Below are positions 1-6,356 of a stretch of DNA of 8,026 nt, one piece after another. The position numbers and the translations under genes were made by a program. Under the pieces are notes generated by a model that worked only from the letters and a program-made list of their open reading frames with translations, had not been told where the DNA came from and did no database searches. Each line of letters begins with the position of its first letter. Positions within the stretch are counted from its first letter, which is position 1. Source of the DNA: JAYQUR01 sp038133505 (GTDB lineage: Bacteria > Pseudomonadota > Alphaproteobacteria > MPNO01 > UBA830); contig JAYPTI010000142.1 in assembly GCA_038133505.1 (NCBI GenBank), positions 1 to 8,026 on the forward strand, written 5' to 3'.

Positions 1-159
1 GCGCAACAGAGACCGTTTCTTGTCGTCCTGGCGGTTCTGCTGGATATAGGATTCGGAGAGATCGAGGAGAGCTTCGATCTCCTCTTTGGGGACTCCCTCC
101 ATGCCGAGGATGTGACGCCTCGCCGTCCGGGGGGCCGCTTCTAGGATTGTGCTTGCCAT
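1..159 (-). CDS. pyrB: Aspartate carbamoyltransferase catalytic subunit, N-terminal fragment
   Basis: Partial gene running off the left edge: 53 codons from an ATG at 159. PyrB condenses carbamoyl phosphate with aspartate in the cytoplasm, the first committed step of pyrimidine synthesis. The visible residues read RRHILGMEGVPKEEIEALLD, followed by a segment ending NRQDDKKRSLLR. This matches the family's opening helix, in which an H-[IL]-L-G-[IM]-E-G motif precedes a helix and a basic stretch just before the region leading to the carbamoyl-phosphate loop. That loop (S-T-R-T) lies outside the window, so no catalytic residue can be checked. There is no Shine-Dalgarno sequence ahead of the ATG; a promoter sits immediately upstream instead. 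It is divergent from the asparagine synthetase gene. Identification is from remembered family pattern only, and ornithine carbamoyltransferase is the main, less likely alternative. Confidence 0.82.
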   Translation of the reverse strand, partial: MASTILEAAPRTARRHILGMEGVPKEEIEALLDLSESYIQQNRQDDKKRSLLR

Positions 160-290
160 TAAAGCGGCTTTATACGCCCCGCCCCGGTCCCTCACAAGGC
201 GTCCCCGGGCGCTTCCGATTCGGCGGAAAACCGGCCGCTATGCTGATAGGTTGAGTGAATGTTGCGAGCCAGTCCAACCGGGGCCTTGAA
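160..290. other. Divergent intergenic region between pyrB and asnB
   Basis: This 131-bp gap separates the two divergent start codons. It contains the predicted pyrB promoter. For asnB, a weak -10-like TATGCT lies at 239-244, but there is no convincing -35 at the right distance, so the asnB promoter is unassigned. Only a weak GGGG-containing stretch precedes the asnB ATG. No clear operator dyad, riboswitch or attenuator was seen. Confidence 0.5.
169..197 (-). promoter_or_regulatory. Predicted sigma70-type promoter for pyrB
   Basis: On the minus strand TTGTGA (-35, positions 197-192) and TATAAA (-10, positions 174-169) are separated by exactly 17 bp. The matches to TTGACA and TATAAT are 4/6 and 5/6. 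The -10 box ends only nine bases before the pyrB ATG at 159, so transcription would be expected to start about two or three bases ahead of the ATG. That agrees with the absence of a ribosome-binding site. The AT-rich -10 stands out in very GC-rich surroundings. This is a prediction from sequence; no start site has been measured. Confidence 0.5.
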
Positions 291-2159
291 ATGTGCGGGA
301 TAGCGGGCATCGTCGGCCTCGGTCCGGTGAACATGGCCGCCGTCTCGGCGATGGCCGACCTGCAGGCGCATCGCGGTCCCGACGACGCCGGAACCTGGAT
401 GTCGCCGGACGGGCGGATCGGTTTCGGCCACCGGCGCCTTGCCGTCATCGACCCGGCGCCCGAGGGGCGCCAGCCGATGTCGGACACCGGCGGCGACCTG
501 ACCATCGTCTTCAACGGCGAAATCTACAACTACGTCGAGCTCGCCGAGGAGCTTCGGGGGGCGGGTGCGCGTTTTGCGACCGCGACCGACACCGAGGTTA
601 TCCTCGAGGCGTGGAAGGCGTGGGGCGAGGCCTGCGTCGAGCGCTTCAATGGCATGTTCGCGTTCGCGCTCCACGATGCGCGGGCAGGGACCGTCTATTG
701 CGCCCGCGACCGGTTCGGCGAGAAGCCGTTCATCTTTGCGGCGCGTCCCGACTTTTTCGCCTTCGCGTCCGAATACAAGGCGCTGTTCACGCTGAACGAG
801 GTCGCGGTCGATCCCGACTATGCCGCCGTCGGAAGCTTCCTCGCCGATCCGGGCCTTTCGCTGGATGCCGGCGCCAGATCGGCTTTTCGCGGTATCGACC
901 AGCTCGGCCCCGGAGAATGCCTCACGCTCGACTGCCGCGACCTGACGGTCAAACGGCGACGCTATTGGGAACCGGCGGCGACCATCGGCACGGTCCCGGG
1001 GTTCGACGACGCCGTGGCGGAATTCCGCCGGCTGCTGATCGATTCCGTCCGGCTCCGGATGCGGAGCGACGTGCCGCTCGGCTCGTGCCTGTCCGGCGGT
1101 CTCGATTCGGGCTCGATCTACGGCGCGGTGCGCGAACTGGTCGGCGACGACCGGCCCTACAACGTCTTCACCGGCCGGTTTCCCGGAAGCGATGCGGACG
1201 AAGGGGCCTTTGCCGACCTCATCGCGGCGCGCGGCATTGCGCTGCGCCACGAGGTCGCGCCCGATCCCGACAGATTGCTCGCCGAGCTCCCGGACTTCGT
1301 CTGGCACAACGAGTTGCCCGTCGACAGCGCAAGCCAGTACGCGCAGTGGTGCGTCTTCCGGCTCGCCGCCGAAAACGGGGTGACCGTGCTGCTGGACGGG
1401 CAGGGCAGCGACGAGATCCTCGCCGGCTACGAGCAGTATTTCGCCTTCTACCTCGCGAGCGACAGCGCCGGCGCAGACGATGAGCCGGCGATCCGCGCGC
1501 GCTACCCGATGGCGTTGTCGATGCGGGATCAGGGCTGGAAGACGCGTCTGCCGCCCGCGCTGCGGCGCGCGCTCGCGCGGACGCTCGGGCGCGGCAGCGA
1601 CTTTACCTTCGGGATCGATCGCGACTATCTCGCGCCGCCTGCGTCGCAGCAGCCTGCGGACTTGAAGGCGGCCCTTCTGCGCGACAGTTTCGGCGGCTTC
1701 CTGTCGACGCTGCTGCGCTACGGCGACCGCAATTCCATGGCGCATTCGCGCGAGGTGCGATTGCCGTTCTGCGATCACCGGCTGATCGAGTTTCTGCTCG
1801 GCCTGCCGGCGTCCTATCTGATGGGCGAAGCCCAGACCAAGCGCATCCTCCGCGCCGCGACCGAGGGCATCCTGCCCGACCAGATCCGTACGCGCTGGAA
1901 CAAGCAGGGTTTCCTGCCGCCCATCGTCGCCTGGCTCGACGGCGGGCTGATCGATGCGGTCGCGGCGCGGATAGACGCGCCTGCATTCGCGGCGAATCCG
2001 CCGTGGGACGCCGCCTGGTGGCGCAAGGCGGTCGCGCGGTACCGGGCGGGCGACAAGACGGTCTCGGGATCGCTGTGGAAAGTCTTCATCGCCGATGCCT
2101 GGCGCGAGCATTTCGTCGCGCGCGCCGCGGCGCAGCCCAGACTGTCAGCTCTTTCGTGA
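291..2159 (+). CDS. asnB: Asparagine synthetase (glutamine-hydrolysing)
   Basis: 622-residue cytoplasmic enzyme that uses ATP and glutamine to convert aspartate to asparagine. The start is the ATG at 291, not the in-frame GTG at 255, because class II glutamine amidotransferases need Cys as residue 2, exposed once Met is removed; the ATG gives MCGIAGIVG. The N-terminal glutaminase domain (about 1-200) has Cys2, GHRRLAVID (46-54), FNGEIYNY (74-81) and Asp100. The synthetase domain (about 235-610) has the ATP pyrophosphatase loop SGGLDS (268-273), LDGQGSDEILAGY (368-380) and the RNSMAHSREVRLPF segment (480-493). All expected catalytic motifs are present and length is normal for the family. Many such paralogues sit in polysaccharide or peptide clusters and amidate other acceptors, so free aspartate as acceptor is inferred. 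Its 3' end overlaps the convergent CoA-transferase gene by 15 bp. Confidence 0.93.
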   Translation: MCGIAGIVGLGPVNMAAVSAMADLQAHRGPDDAGTWMSPDGRIGFGHRRLAVIDPAPEGRQPMSDTGGDLTIVFNGEIYNYVELAEELRGAGARFATATDTEVILEAWKAWGEACVERFNGMFAFALHDARAGTVYCARDRFGEKPFIFAARPDFFAFASEYKALFTLNEVAVDPDYAAVGSFLADPGLSLDAGARSAFRGIDQLGPGECLTLDCRDLTVKRRRYWEPAATIGTVPGFDDAVAEFRRLLIDSVRLRMRSDVPLGSCLSGGLDSGSIYGAVRELVGDDRPYNVFTGRFPGSDADEGAFADLIAARGIALRHEVAPDPDRLLAELPDFVWHNELPVDSASQYAQWCVFRLAAENGVTVLLDGQGSDEILAGYEQYFAFYLASDSAGADDEPAIRARYPMALSMRDQGWKTRLPPALRRALARTLGRGSDFTFGIDRDYLAPPASQQPADLKAALLRDSFGGFLSTLLRYGDRNSMAHSREVRLPFCDHRLIEFLLGLPASYLMGEAQTKRILRAATEGILPDQIRTRWNKQGFLPPIVAWLDGGLIDAVAARIDAPAFAANPPWDAAWWRKAVARYRAGDKTVSGSLWKVFIADAWREHFVARAAAQPRLSALS

Positions 2160-3371
2160 CTCGATGATTCCGCCGGCGCGGAGCCGTGCGATTTCCTCGT
2201 CGCTCATCTTCATGACGTCGCGCAGCACTTCGTCGGTGTGCTCTCCCCGGATCGGCGGCGGCCGGCGGTAGTCGATCGGCGTCTCGGAGAGCTTTGCAGG
2301 TGCGGCGACGAGACCCACCGCGCCCGCCTGGGGATGCGGCATGTCGATCGCCATGTCGCGCGCTCTGGTTTTCGGGTCGGCGAAGACCCGGTCCAACGTG
2401 TTGATAGGGCCGCAGGGGACTCCCGCCTGTTCGAGGGAGGCGATCCAGTCGTCGGTGGTGCGCGCCCGGAACAGCTCGCGGATTTTCGGCAACAGCGTCT
2501 CGCGGTTCTCGATCCGCTTCGGGTTGGTGGCGAAGGCGGGGTCGGCGGAGAGCTCGGGCACGCCCGCGACGTCGCAGAACCGGGAAAACTGGCCGTCGTT
2601 GCCGGCAGCCAGGATGACGTGGCCGTCGGCCGTCTCGAATACCTCGTAGGGTACGACGCTCGCATGCGCATTGCCGAGCTAGTCCGGCTTGCGGCCCGTA
2701 TTCAGAAATTCGACGGCGTGATAGTAGGGCCAGGAAATCTGGGTCTCGAACAGCGACAGGTCGATATGCTGGCCCTGACCCGTGGCGTCGCGGTGGCGCA
2801 GCGCGGCGAGGACGGCGGTCGAGGCGTGCATGCCGGTCATGATGTCGGCGATCCCGATGCCGACCTTCATCGGCATGCCGTCCGGCTCGCCGGTCACCGA
2901 CATGATCCCGCCCATACCCTGCGCGAAGAAGTCGTATCCCGCGCGGTCGCGGTACGGTCCGGTGTGGCCGAAACCCGTGATCGAGCAGTAGACGATCTCC
3001 GGGAAGCTGTCGCGCAGATCGTCGTAGCCCAGGCTGTAACGGCCGAGCGTGCCGTACCGGAAATTCTCAATCAGCACGTCGCAGCGCGACAGCATGCGGC
3101 GGATCAGCGCCTGTCCCTCCGGGCGGGCGATGTCGACGGCGACCGAGCGCTTGTTCCGGTTGGCCGACAGGTAGAACGTGCTTTCCTGCGTGTCGTTGCC
3201 GTCCTCATCCTTGACGAAGGGCGGCCCCCACGTGCGCGTGTCGTCGCCCGCGCCCGGCTTCTCGATCTTGATGACGTCCGCGCCGTAATCGCCCAGAAGC
3301 TGCGTGCAGATCGGCCCCGCGAGAATGCGGGAGAGGTCGAGGATGCGGATCCCCGAGAGCGGCCCCGTCAT
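2145..3371 (-). pseudogene. CaiB/BaiF-family (class III) CoA-transferase interrupted by an in-frame TAG
   Basis: The frame from ATG 3371 to TGA 2145 would encode about 408 residues, the usual length for formyl-CoA:oxalate CoA-transferase relatives, which move CoA between carboxylic acids. Codon 231 is TAG. The first half has GIRILDLSRILAGP (7-20), GADVIKIEKP (30-39), YDFFAQGMGGIMSVTG (146-161) and the presumed catalytic Asp176 in GIADIMTG. After the stop, homology resumes in the same frame with LGNAHASVVPYEVF and continues to a normal C-terminal RGEHTDEVL motif. No frameshift is needed, so one base change explains the break. The 230-residue product would lack the C-terminal part of the interlocked fold and is unlikely to work. 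An AAGAG-like ribosome site precedes the ATG. It is last in the catabolic operon, 24 bp after the flavin reductase gene. The acid substrate is unknown. Confidence 0.85.
2679..2681 (-). other. In-frame amber codon within the CoA-transferase gene
   Basis: The codon TAG (minus strand, 2681-2679) falls between GRKPD and LGNAHASVV, at a point where family members normally continue with a polar or basic residue. The upstream and downstream halves share one reading frame exactly. Single changes from CAG (Gln), AAG (Lys) or TGG (Trp), among others, would give TAG. The neighbouring AEC transporter gene ends naturally with TAG, which argues against a reassigned sense TAG in this genome. Confidence 0.85.
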
Positions 3372-3395
3372 ATGGTTCTCTTCATTCCCGCGCCG

Positions 3396-4058
3396 TCACT
3401 CCGCCGCCTGTCGCGGCTTGCCGATCAGCTCCTCGGGCGAGCGCTTTTCCATCTGGAACATGTTGGAACTGTCGACCCAGCAGTAGTCCTTGTAGCCGAG
3501 CCGCGCGATGGGCCGGATGCGGTCCATGTCGAGAAGGCCGTCCTCGTTGATCGCGGCGTCGTCGACATGGACGCCGACGACGCGGCCGAAGACGACGTGG
3601 TGGATGTGAGACTTCGTATGGCCCGGCAGGACGACGATCTCCTGCAGCTTGCATTCGAACTGCACCGGCGAGCCCTTGATGCGGGGCGCCTTGACGATGT
3701 TCGACGGCAGCGGCTCAAGGCCCGTCGCGGCGAGCTCGTCCGCCGCGCGGTCGATGATCATGCCGGTCTCGCTCATCGCGTCGCGCTGGTCCCAGGTCGC
3801 CATGTTGTAGACGAACTCGCCGGTCTCCTTGACGTTCCGGACGCTGTCCTTCTCTTCCTCGTCGTCGACGTGCCCGCCCGCCGAGAACAGGCAGAAGGGC
3901 GGATCGTAGCTGAGCACGTTGAAGAAGCTGAAGGGCGCGGCGTTGACCCTGCCGGCACCGTCCACGGTGGTGATCCAGCCGATCGGGCGCGGCACGACGC
4001 AGGCCTTGACCGGGTTATAGGGCAGGCCGTGGTCGTTGTTGTCGGGTTCGTAGAACAT
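3396..4058 (-). CDS. Flavin reductase family protein (DIM6/NTAB, FMN-binding split barrel)
   Basis: 220-residue protein of the flavin-reductase-like FMN-binding split-barrel family. Members reduce FMN or FAD with NAD(P)H and commonly feed FMNH2 to a partner monooxygenase. Visible motifs are VVPRPIGWITT (21-31), the flavin-contact region NAAPFSFFNVLSYDPP (39-54), a central acidic stretch VDDEEEK (64-70), and the C-terminal GRVVGVHVDD (158-167) and RLGYKDYCWV (186-195). The start at 4058 is supported by a GGAG ribosome site about six bases upstream and by the family's usual N-terminus. The frame stays open further upstream, but only inside the dioxygenase gene. It lies 17 bp after the dioxygenase gene and 24 bp before the CoA-transferase. 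Its likely partner is the LLM-class enzyme two genes upstream (inference). Some members of this family are instead uncharacterised flavoproteins. Confidence 0.85.
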   Translation of the reverse strand: MFYEPDNNDHGLPYNPVKACVVPRPIGWITTVDGAGRVNAAPFSFFNVLSYDPPFCLFSAGGHVDDEEEKDSVRNVKETGEFVYNMATWDQRDAMSETGMIIDRAADELAATGLEPLPSNIVKAPRIKGSPVQFECKLQEIVVLPGHTKSHIHHVVFGRVVGVHVDDAAINEDGLLDMDRIRPIARLGYKDYCWVDSSNMFQMEKRSPEELIGKPRQAAE

Positions 4059-4075
4059 TCTGTCTCCGTTGGAAC

Positions 4076-5233
4076 TCAGGCGCCGATCTCGACGAAGCTG
4101 CCGTCGTCGGCGCGCCCCTGGCGGTGGTAATGGCCGATCTTCTCGAGCAGCGGCCGGTCGGAGATCGCGTAGACGATGGCGTCCTCGTCGCCGCTTTCGT
4201 TGACGTGGCGGTGCCAGCGATGGTTGGGCACGACGAACAGGTCGTTCGGGCCCCAATCGAGCCTCTGGCCGTCGACCTCGGTGTATCCGTTGCCGGCGAT
4301 GCAGGTGAAGAAGGTGCCTGCCGTCGATCGCGTCGCCGCGGTCGCTTCGCCGGGACGCAGCAGCGTCGCCGTATAGCCGAGCGTCGCGAAGACATCTGCG
4401 CCGGTCTCCGGGTTGGTGAAGTCGACGGTGATCGCATCCCATGGGGTGCCGTCGAGATCGCGCATGCCCTCCAGCGTCGCCCGGATATCGGTGCCGAGAT
4501 AGTGGAACATCGGCGAATTGCCGCGGCCGGTGCCGCGCGGCACGCCCGGAAGCCGCGGGACGATGCCGCCGGCGCCGTACATGCGGGCCGACAGGCCTTC
4601 GTTCAGCGGCGCCGCGTTGCCGCCGGCACCGTCGAAGTCATGGTCGATCCAGATCTGGTCGAAATATTCGAGGATCGGCCAGTCGAGCACGTCGATCCAG
4701 ATGACCGGGTCGTCGTCGTCGTTGCCGTGGCCATGCCAGGTGCCGTTGGGCGTCAGGATTAGGTCGCCGCGATGCGCGGTGCAGCGCTCGCCCTCGACCG
4801 TCGTGAAGCCGCCCGCGTTCGACAGGATCGTGCGGCTGGCGTTGGGCGTGTGCTGATGCGTTGTCGCATCGTCGCCCGGCTTGTAGATCGAGACCGCGAC
4901 GCGGATAGAGTTGGTGACTTTCAGCTGGCCGCCGAAGCCCGGATTGGTCAGCAGGAACTGCTGGCGCTCGGTGAATTCCAGCGGCGCGATGGCGGCGATC
5001 TTATGCAGATACGGCTCGAAGTCGGCCCATTTCCACAGCGCCGGCTCCGCGCGGCCCGGCCGCTGCGACGGCGGCGCCTCCGGGCGGTGCCACGGCGGGT
5101 GCATGGCGGCGTTGGCGTTGGTCCGCAGCCAGATGTTGAGCGGCGCGGCCTCCTCGTTAAGGCGCTCCATCTCGGCCAAGACATCGGGCGGCAGTTCGGG
5201 ATCGGCGAGGGTGGGACGGAGGTTCGTCGCCAT
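4076..5233 (-). CDS. Gentisate 1,2-dioxygenase-family bicupin ring-cleavage dioxygenase
   Basis: 385-residue bicupin related to gentisate 1,2-dioxygenase, salicylate 1,2-dioxygenase and 1-hydroxy-2-naphthoate dioxygenase, which use Fe(II) and O2 to open an aromatic ring between carboxyl- and hydroxyl-bearing carbons. The N-terminal cupin has the HxH pair His126/His128 (TTHQHTPNA) and His167 in GTWHGHGN, the expected 3-His iron site. The C-terminal cupin (about 285-370) has GNGYTEVDGQRLDWGPND and RWHRHVNE but lacks the HxH pair (TRST at 301-304), as is common in the family. It is slightly longer than typical gentisate dioxygenases. AAGGAG about nine bases before the ATG supports the start. It lies 3 bp downstream of the LLM gene, so translational coupling is likely. 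Gentisate is only one candidate substrate; a substituted salicylate or hydroxynaphthoate fits as well. Confidence 0.85.
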   Translation of the reverse strand: MATNLRPTLADPELPPDVLAEMERLNEEAAPLNIWLRTNANAAMHPPWHRPEAPPSQRPGRAEPALWKWADFEPYLHKIAAIAPLEFTERQQFLLTNPGFGGQLKVTNSIRVAVSIYKPGDDATTHQHTPNASRTILSNAGGFTTVEGERCTAHRGDLILTPNGTWHGHGNDDDDPVIWIDVLDWPILEYFDQIWIDHDFDGAGGNAAPLNEGLSARMYGAGGIVPRLPGVPRGTGRGNSPMFHYLGTDIRATLEGMRDLDGTPWDAITVDFTNPETGADVFATLGYTATLLRPGEATAATRSTAGTFFTCIAGNGYTEVDGQRLDWGPNDLFVVPNHRWHRHVNESGDEDAIVYAISDRPLLEKIGHYHRQGRADDGSFVEIGA

Positions 5234-5236
5234 GGA

Positions 5237-6301
5237 TCACACTCCTTCGAGAAGGTCCGCGATATCCTCGACCATTTCCGGCAGGACGGCGCGGACATGC
5301 ATGTTGATCCGCGTGTAGCCCATCGCTTCCACCGCGCGGATCTTTTCCTGCAGCTCTTCCTTGGTGCCGGAGAAGGTCGCGTTCTTGATGAACATGCCGG
5401 TAATCAGGTGCGCTTCCTCCGGCCGGACCGCCATCAGGTGGTTCTTGTGGTTCGAGAGATAGCGCGCGTTGGCGGGCTGGTAGGCGTCGTAGACCTTCTT
5501 GTATTCGCCGACCAGCGCGGCGAGCTCCGGCGGCGGCGTCTGGCCGATCGAGCCGAATTCCGCTTCCTCGACCATGTTGTGCAGGATGATGGCGGCCTGC
5601 GGGCCGGCCTGCGCCTGCACGTACGGTTCGTCCCAGTCGTCCGGGTTCTTGAGGATCGCGCCGCCCGAGGTGGCGCTGGCCTCGAGGTCCTTCACGTCGC
5701 GGCCGGCGTCGGTCCAAGACTTCTTCATGTCGTCGATCGCGGTTTGCGCGCGGTCGAGCCGGCCGACCGTGTTGATCCAGCCGTAGCCGCGCTCCGCGAC
5801 CATCTTGCGGCCGCGCGGCCCGAGGGCAGAGACGTGTACCGGCACCGGGTCCTTGATGTTGATGAGTTCGAGCTCGGGGTTCATGAAGCGGATCGGGTGC
5901 ATGTCGCCCTCGATCTTCGCGTCCACCATCTCGCCCGCCAGCAGCTTTTCGACGACGTCGATGTAATCGAACATGTCGGCAAGCTTGACCGGGCCGAGGC
6001 CCATCGTGCGGCGGCCGGTGAAGCCCGTGCCGACGCCCATGTCGATGCGGCCCGGCGCCAGCGCATTGAGGCTCGCCAGCGCGCTTGCCGCGACCGGCGA
6101 CAGGCGGTTGGTCGGGATCATGACGCCCGTGCCCAAACGGATTTTGTCGGTCTTCATCGCCGCTGCCGTCATCGAGACGAACATGTCCGCGTTGATGAGC
6201 TGGGAATCGATGAACCAGGCCGATTCGAAGCCCAGCTCCTCGGCGCGCTTGACGATCTTCCAGGAGTCGGCCGCCGGCGCGATGTTGATGCCGTATTTCA
6301 T
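5237..6301 (-). CDS. LLM-class flavin-dependent oxidoreductase (luciferase-like monooxygenase)
   Basis: 354-residue TIM-barrel protein of the bacterial luciferase-like superfamily. Typical features are the first strand and helix (MKYGINIAP, then AEELGFESAWFIDSQ at about 21-35), KIRLGTGVMIPTNR (53-66), the ALAPGRIDMGVGTGF segment with TGRRTMG (80-101), and PVPVHVSALGPRGRKM with GYGWI further on (about 153-177). Members use FMNH2 with O2, or coenzyme F420. The flavin reductase gene in the same operon favours FMNH2-dependent oxygenation, while sequence resemblance to the methylene-tetrahydromethanopterin-reductase-like branch leaves F420 possible. The likely role is to hydroxylate or open the aromatic intermediate before cleavage by the cupin dioxygenase (inference). 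There is no strong ribosome site ahead of the ATG. The gene follows the Rieske oxygenase by 55 bp. Confidence 0.88.
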   Translation of the reverse strand: MKYGINIAPAADSWKIVKRAEELGFESAWFIDSQLINADMFVSMTAAAMKTDKIRLGTGVMIPTNRLSPVAASALASLNALAPGRIDMGVGTGFTGRRTMGLGPVKLADMFDYIDVVEKLLAGEMVDAKIEGDMHPIRFMNPELELINIKDPVPVHVSALGPRGRKMVAERGYGWINTVGRLDRAQTAIDDMKKSWTDAGRDVKDLEASATSGGAILKNPDDWDEPYVQAQAGPQAAIILHNMVEEAEFGSIGQTPPPELAALVGEYKKVYDAYQPANARYLSNHKNHLMAVRPEEAHLITGMFIKNATFSGTKEELQEKIRAVEAMGYTRINMHVRAVLPEMVEDIADLLEGV

Positions 6302-6356
6302 GAGGGGATTAGAGCGGAATTGGCGGCCGGCGGCAATCGGCGCGGCAAACGGGCAA

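Noticed and set aside
255..290. GTG start for asnB 12 codons upstream
   Set aside because: It would bury the nucleophilic Cys inside the chain. Class II amidotransferases require Met-Cys at the N-terminus, which the ATG at 291 provides.
192..2111. Long open frame on the minus strand opposite asnB
   Set aside because: Its translation is an Arg/Ala/Gly-rich low-complexity product with no recognisable motif. It is the GC-rich shadow of the well-supported asparagine synthetase.
2145..2561. Separate small gene starting at GTG 2561
   Set aside because: The residue is an internal Val of the CoA-transferase (GVPELSADP), homology continues upstream of it in the same frame, and no ribosome site was seen. 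It is the 3' half of the interrupted gene.
2238..4130. Long plus-strand open frame opposite the CoA-transferase and flavin reductase genes
   Set aside because: It spans two real genes and their junctions, is rich in Arg, Val, Asp and Ala, and has no domain pattern. High GC makes long antisense frames common.
4059..4442. Upstream extension of the flavin reductase frame into the dioxygenase gene
   Set aside because: The extension is an Arg-rich out-of-frame reading of the dioxygenase C-terminus. The ATG at 4058 has a proper ribosome site and family-like N-terminus.
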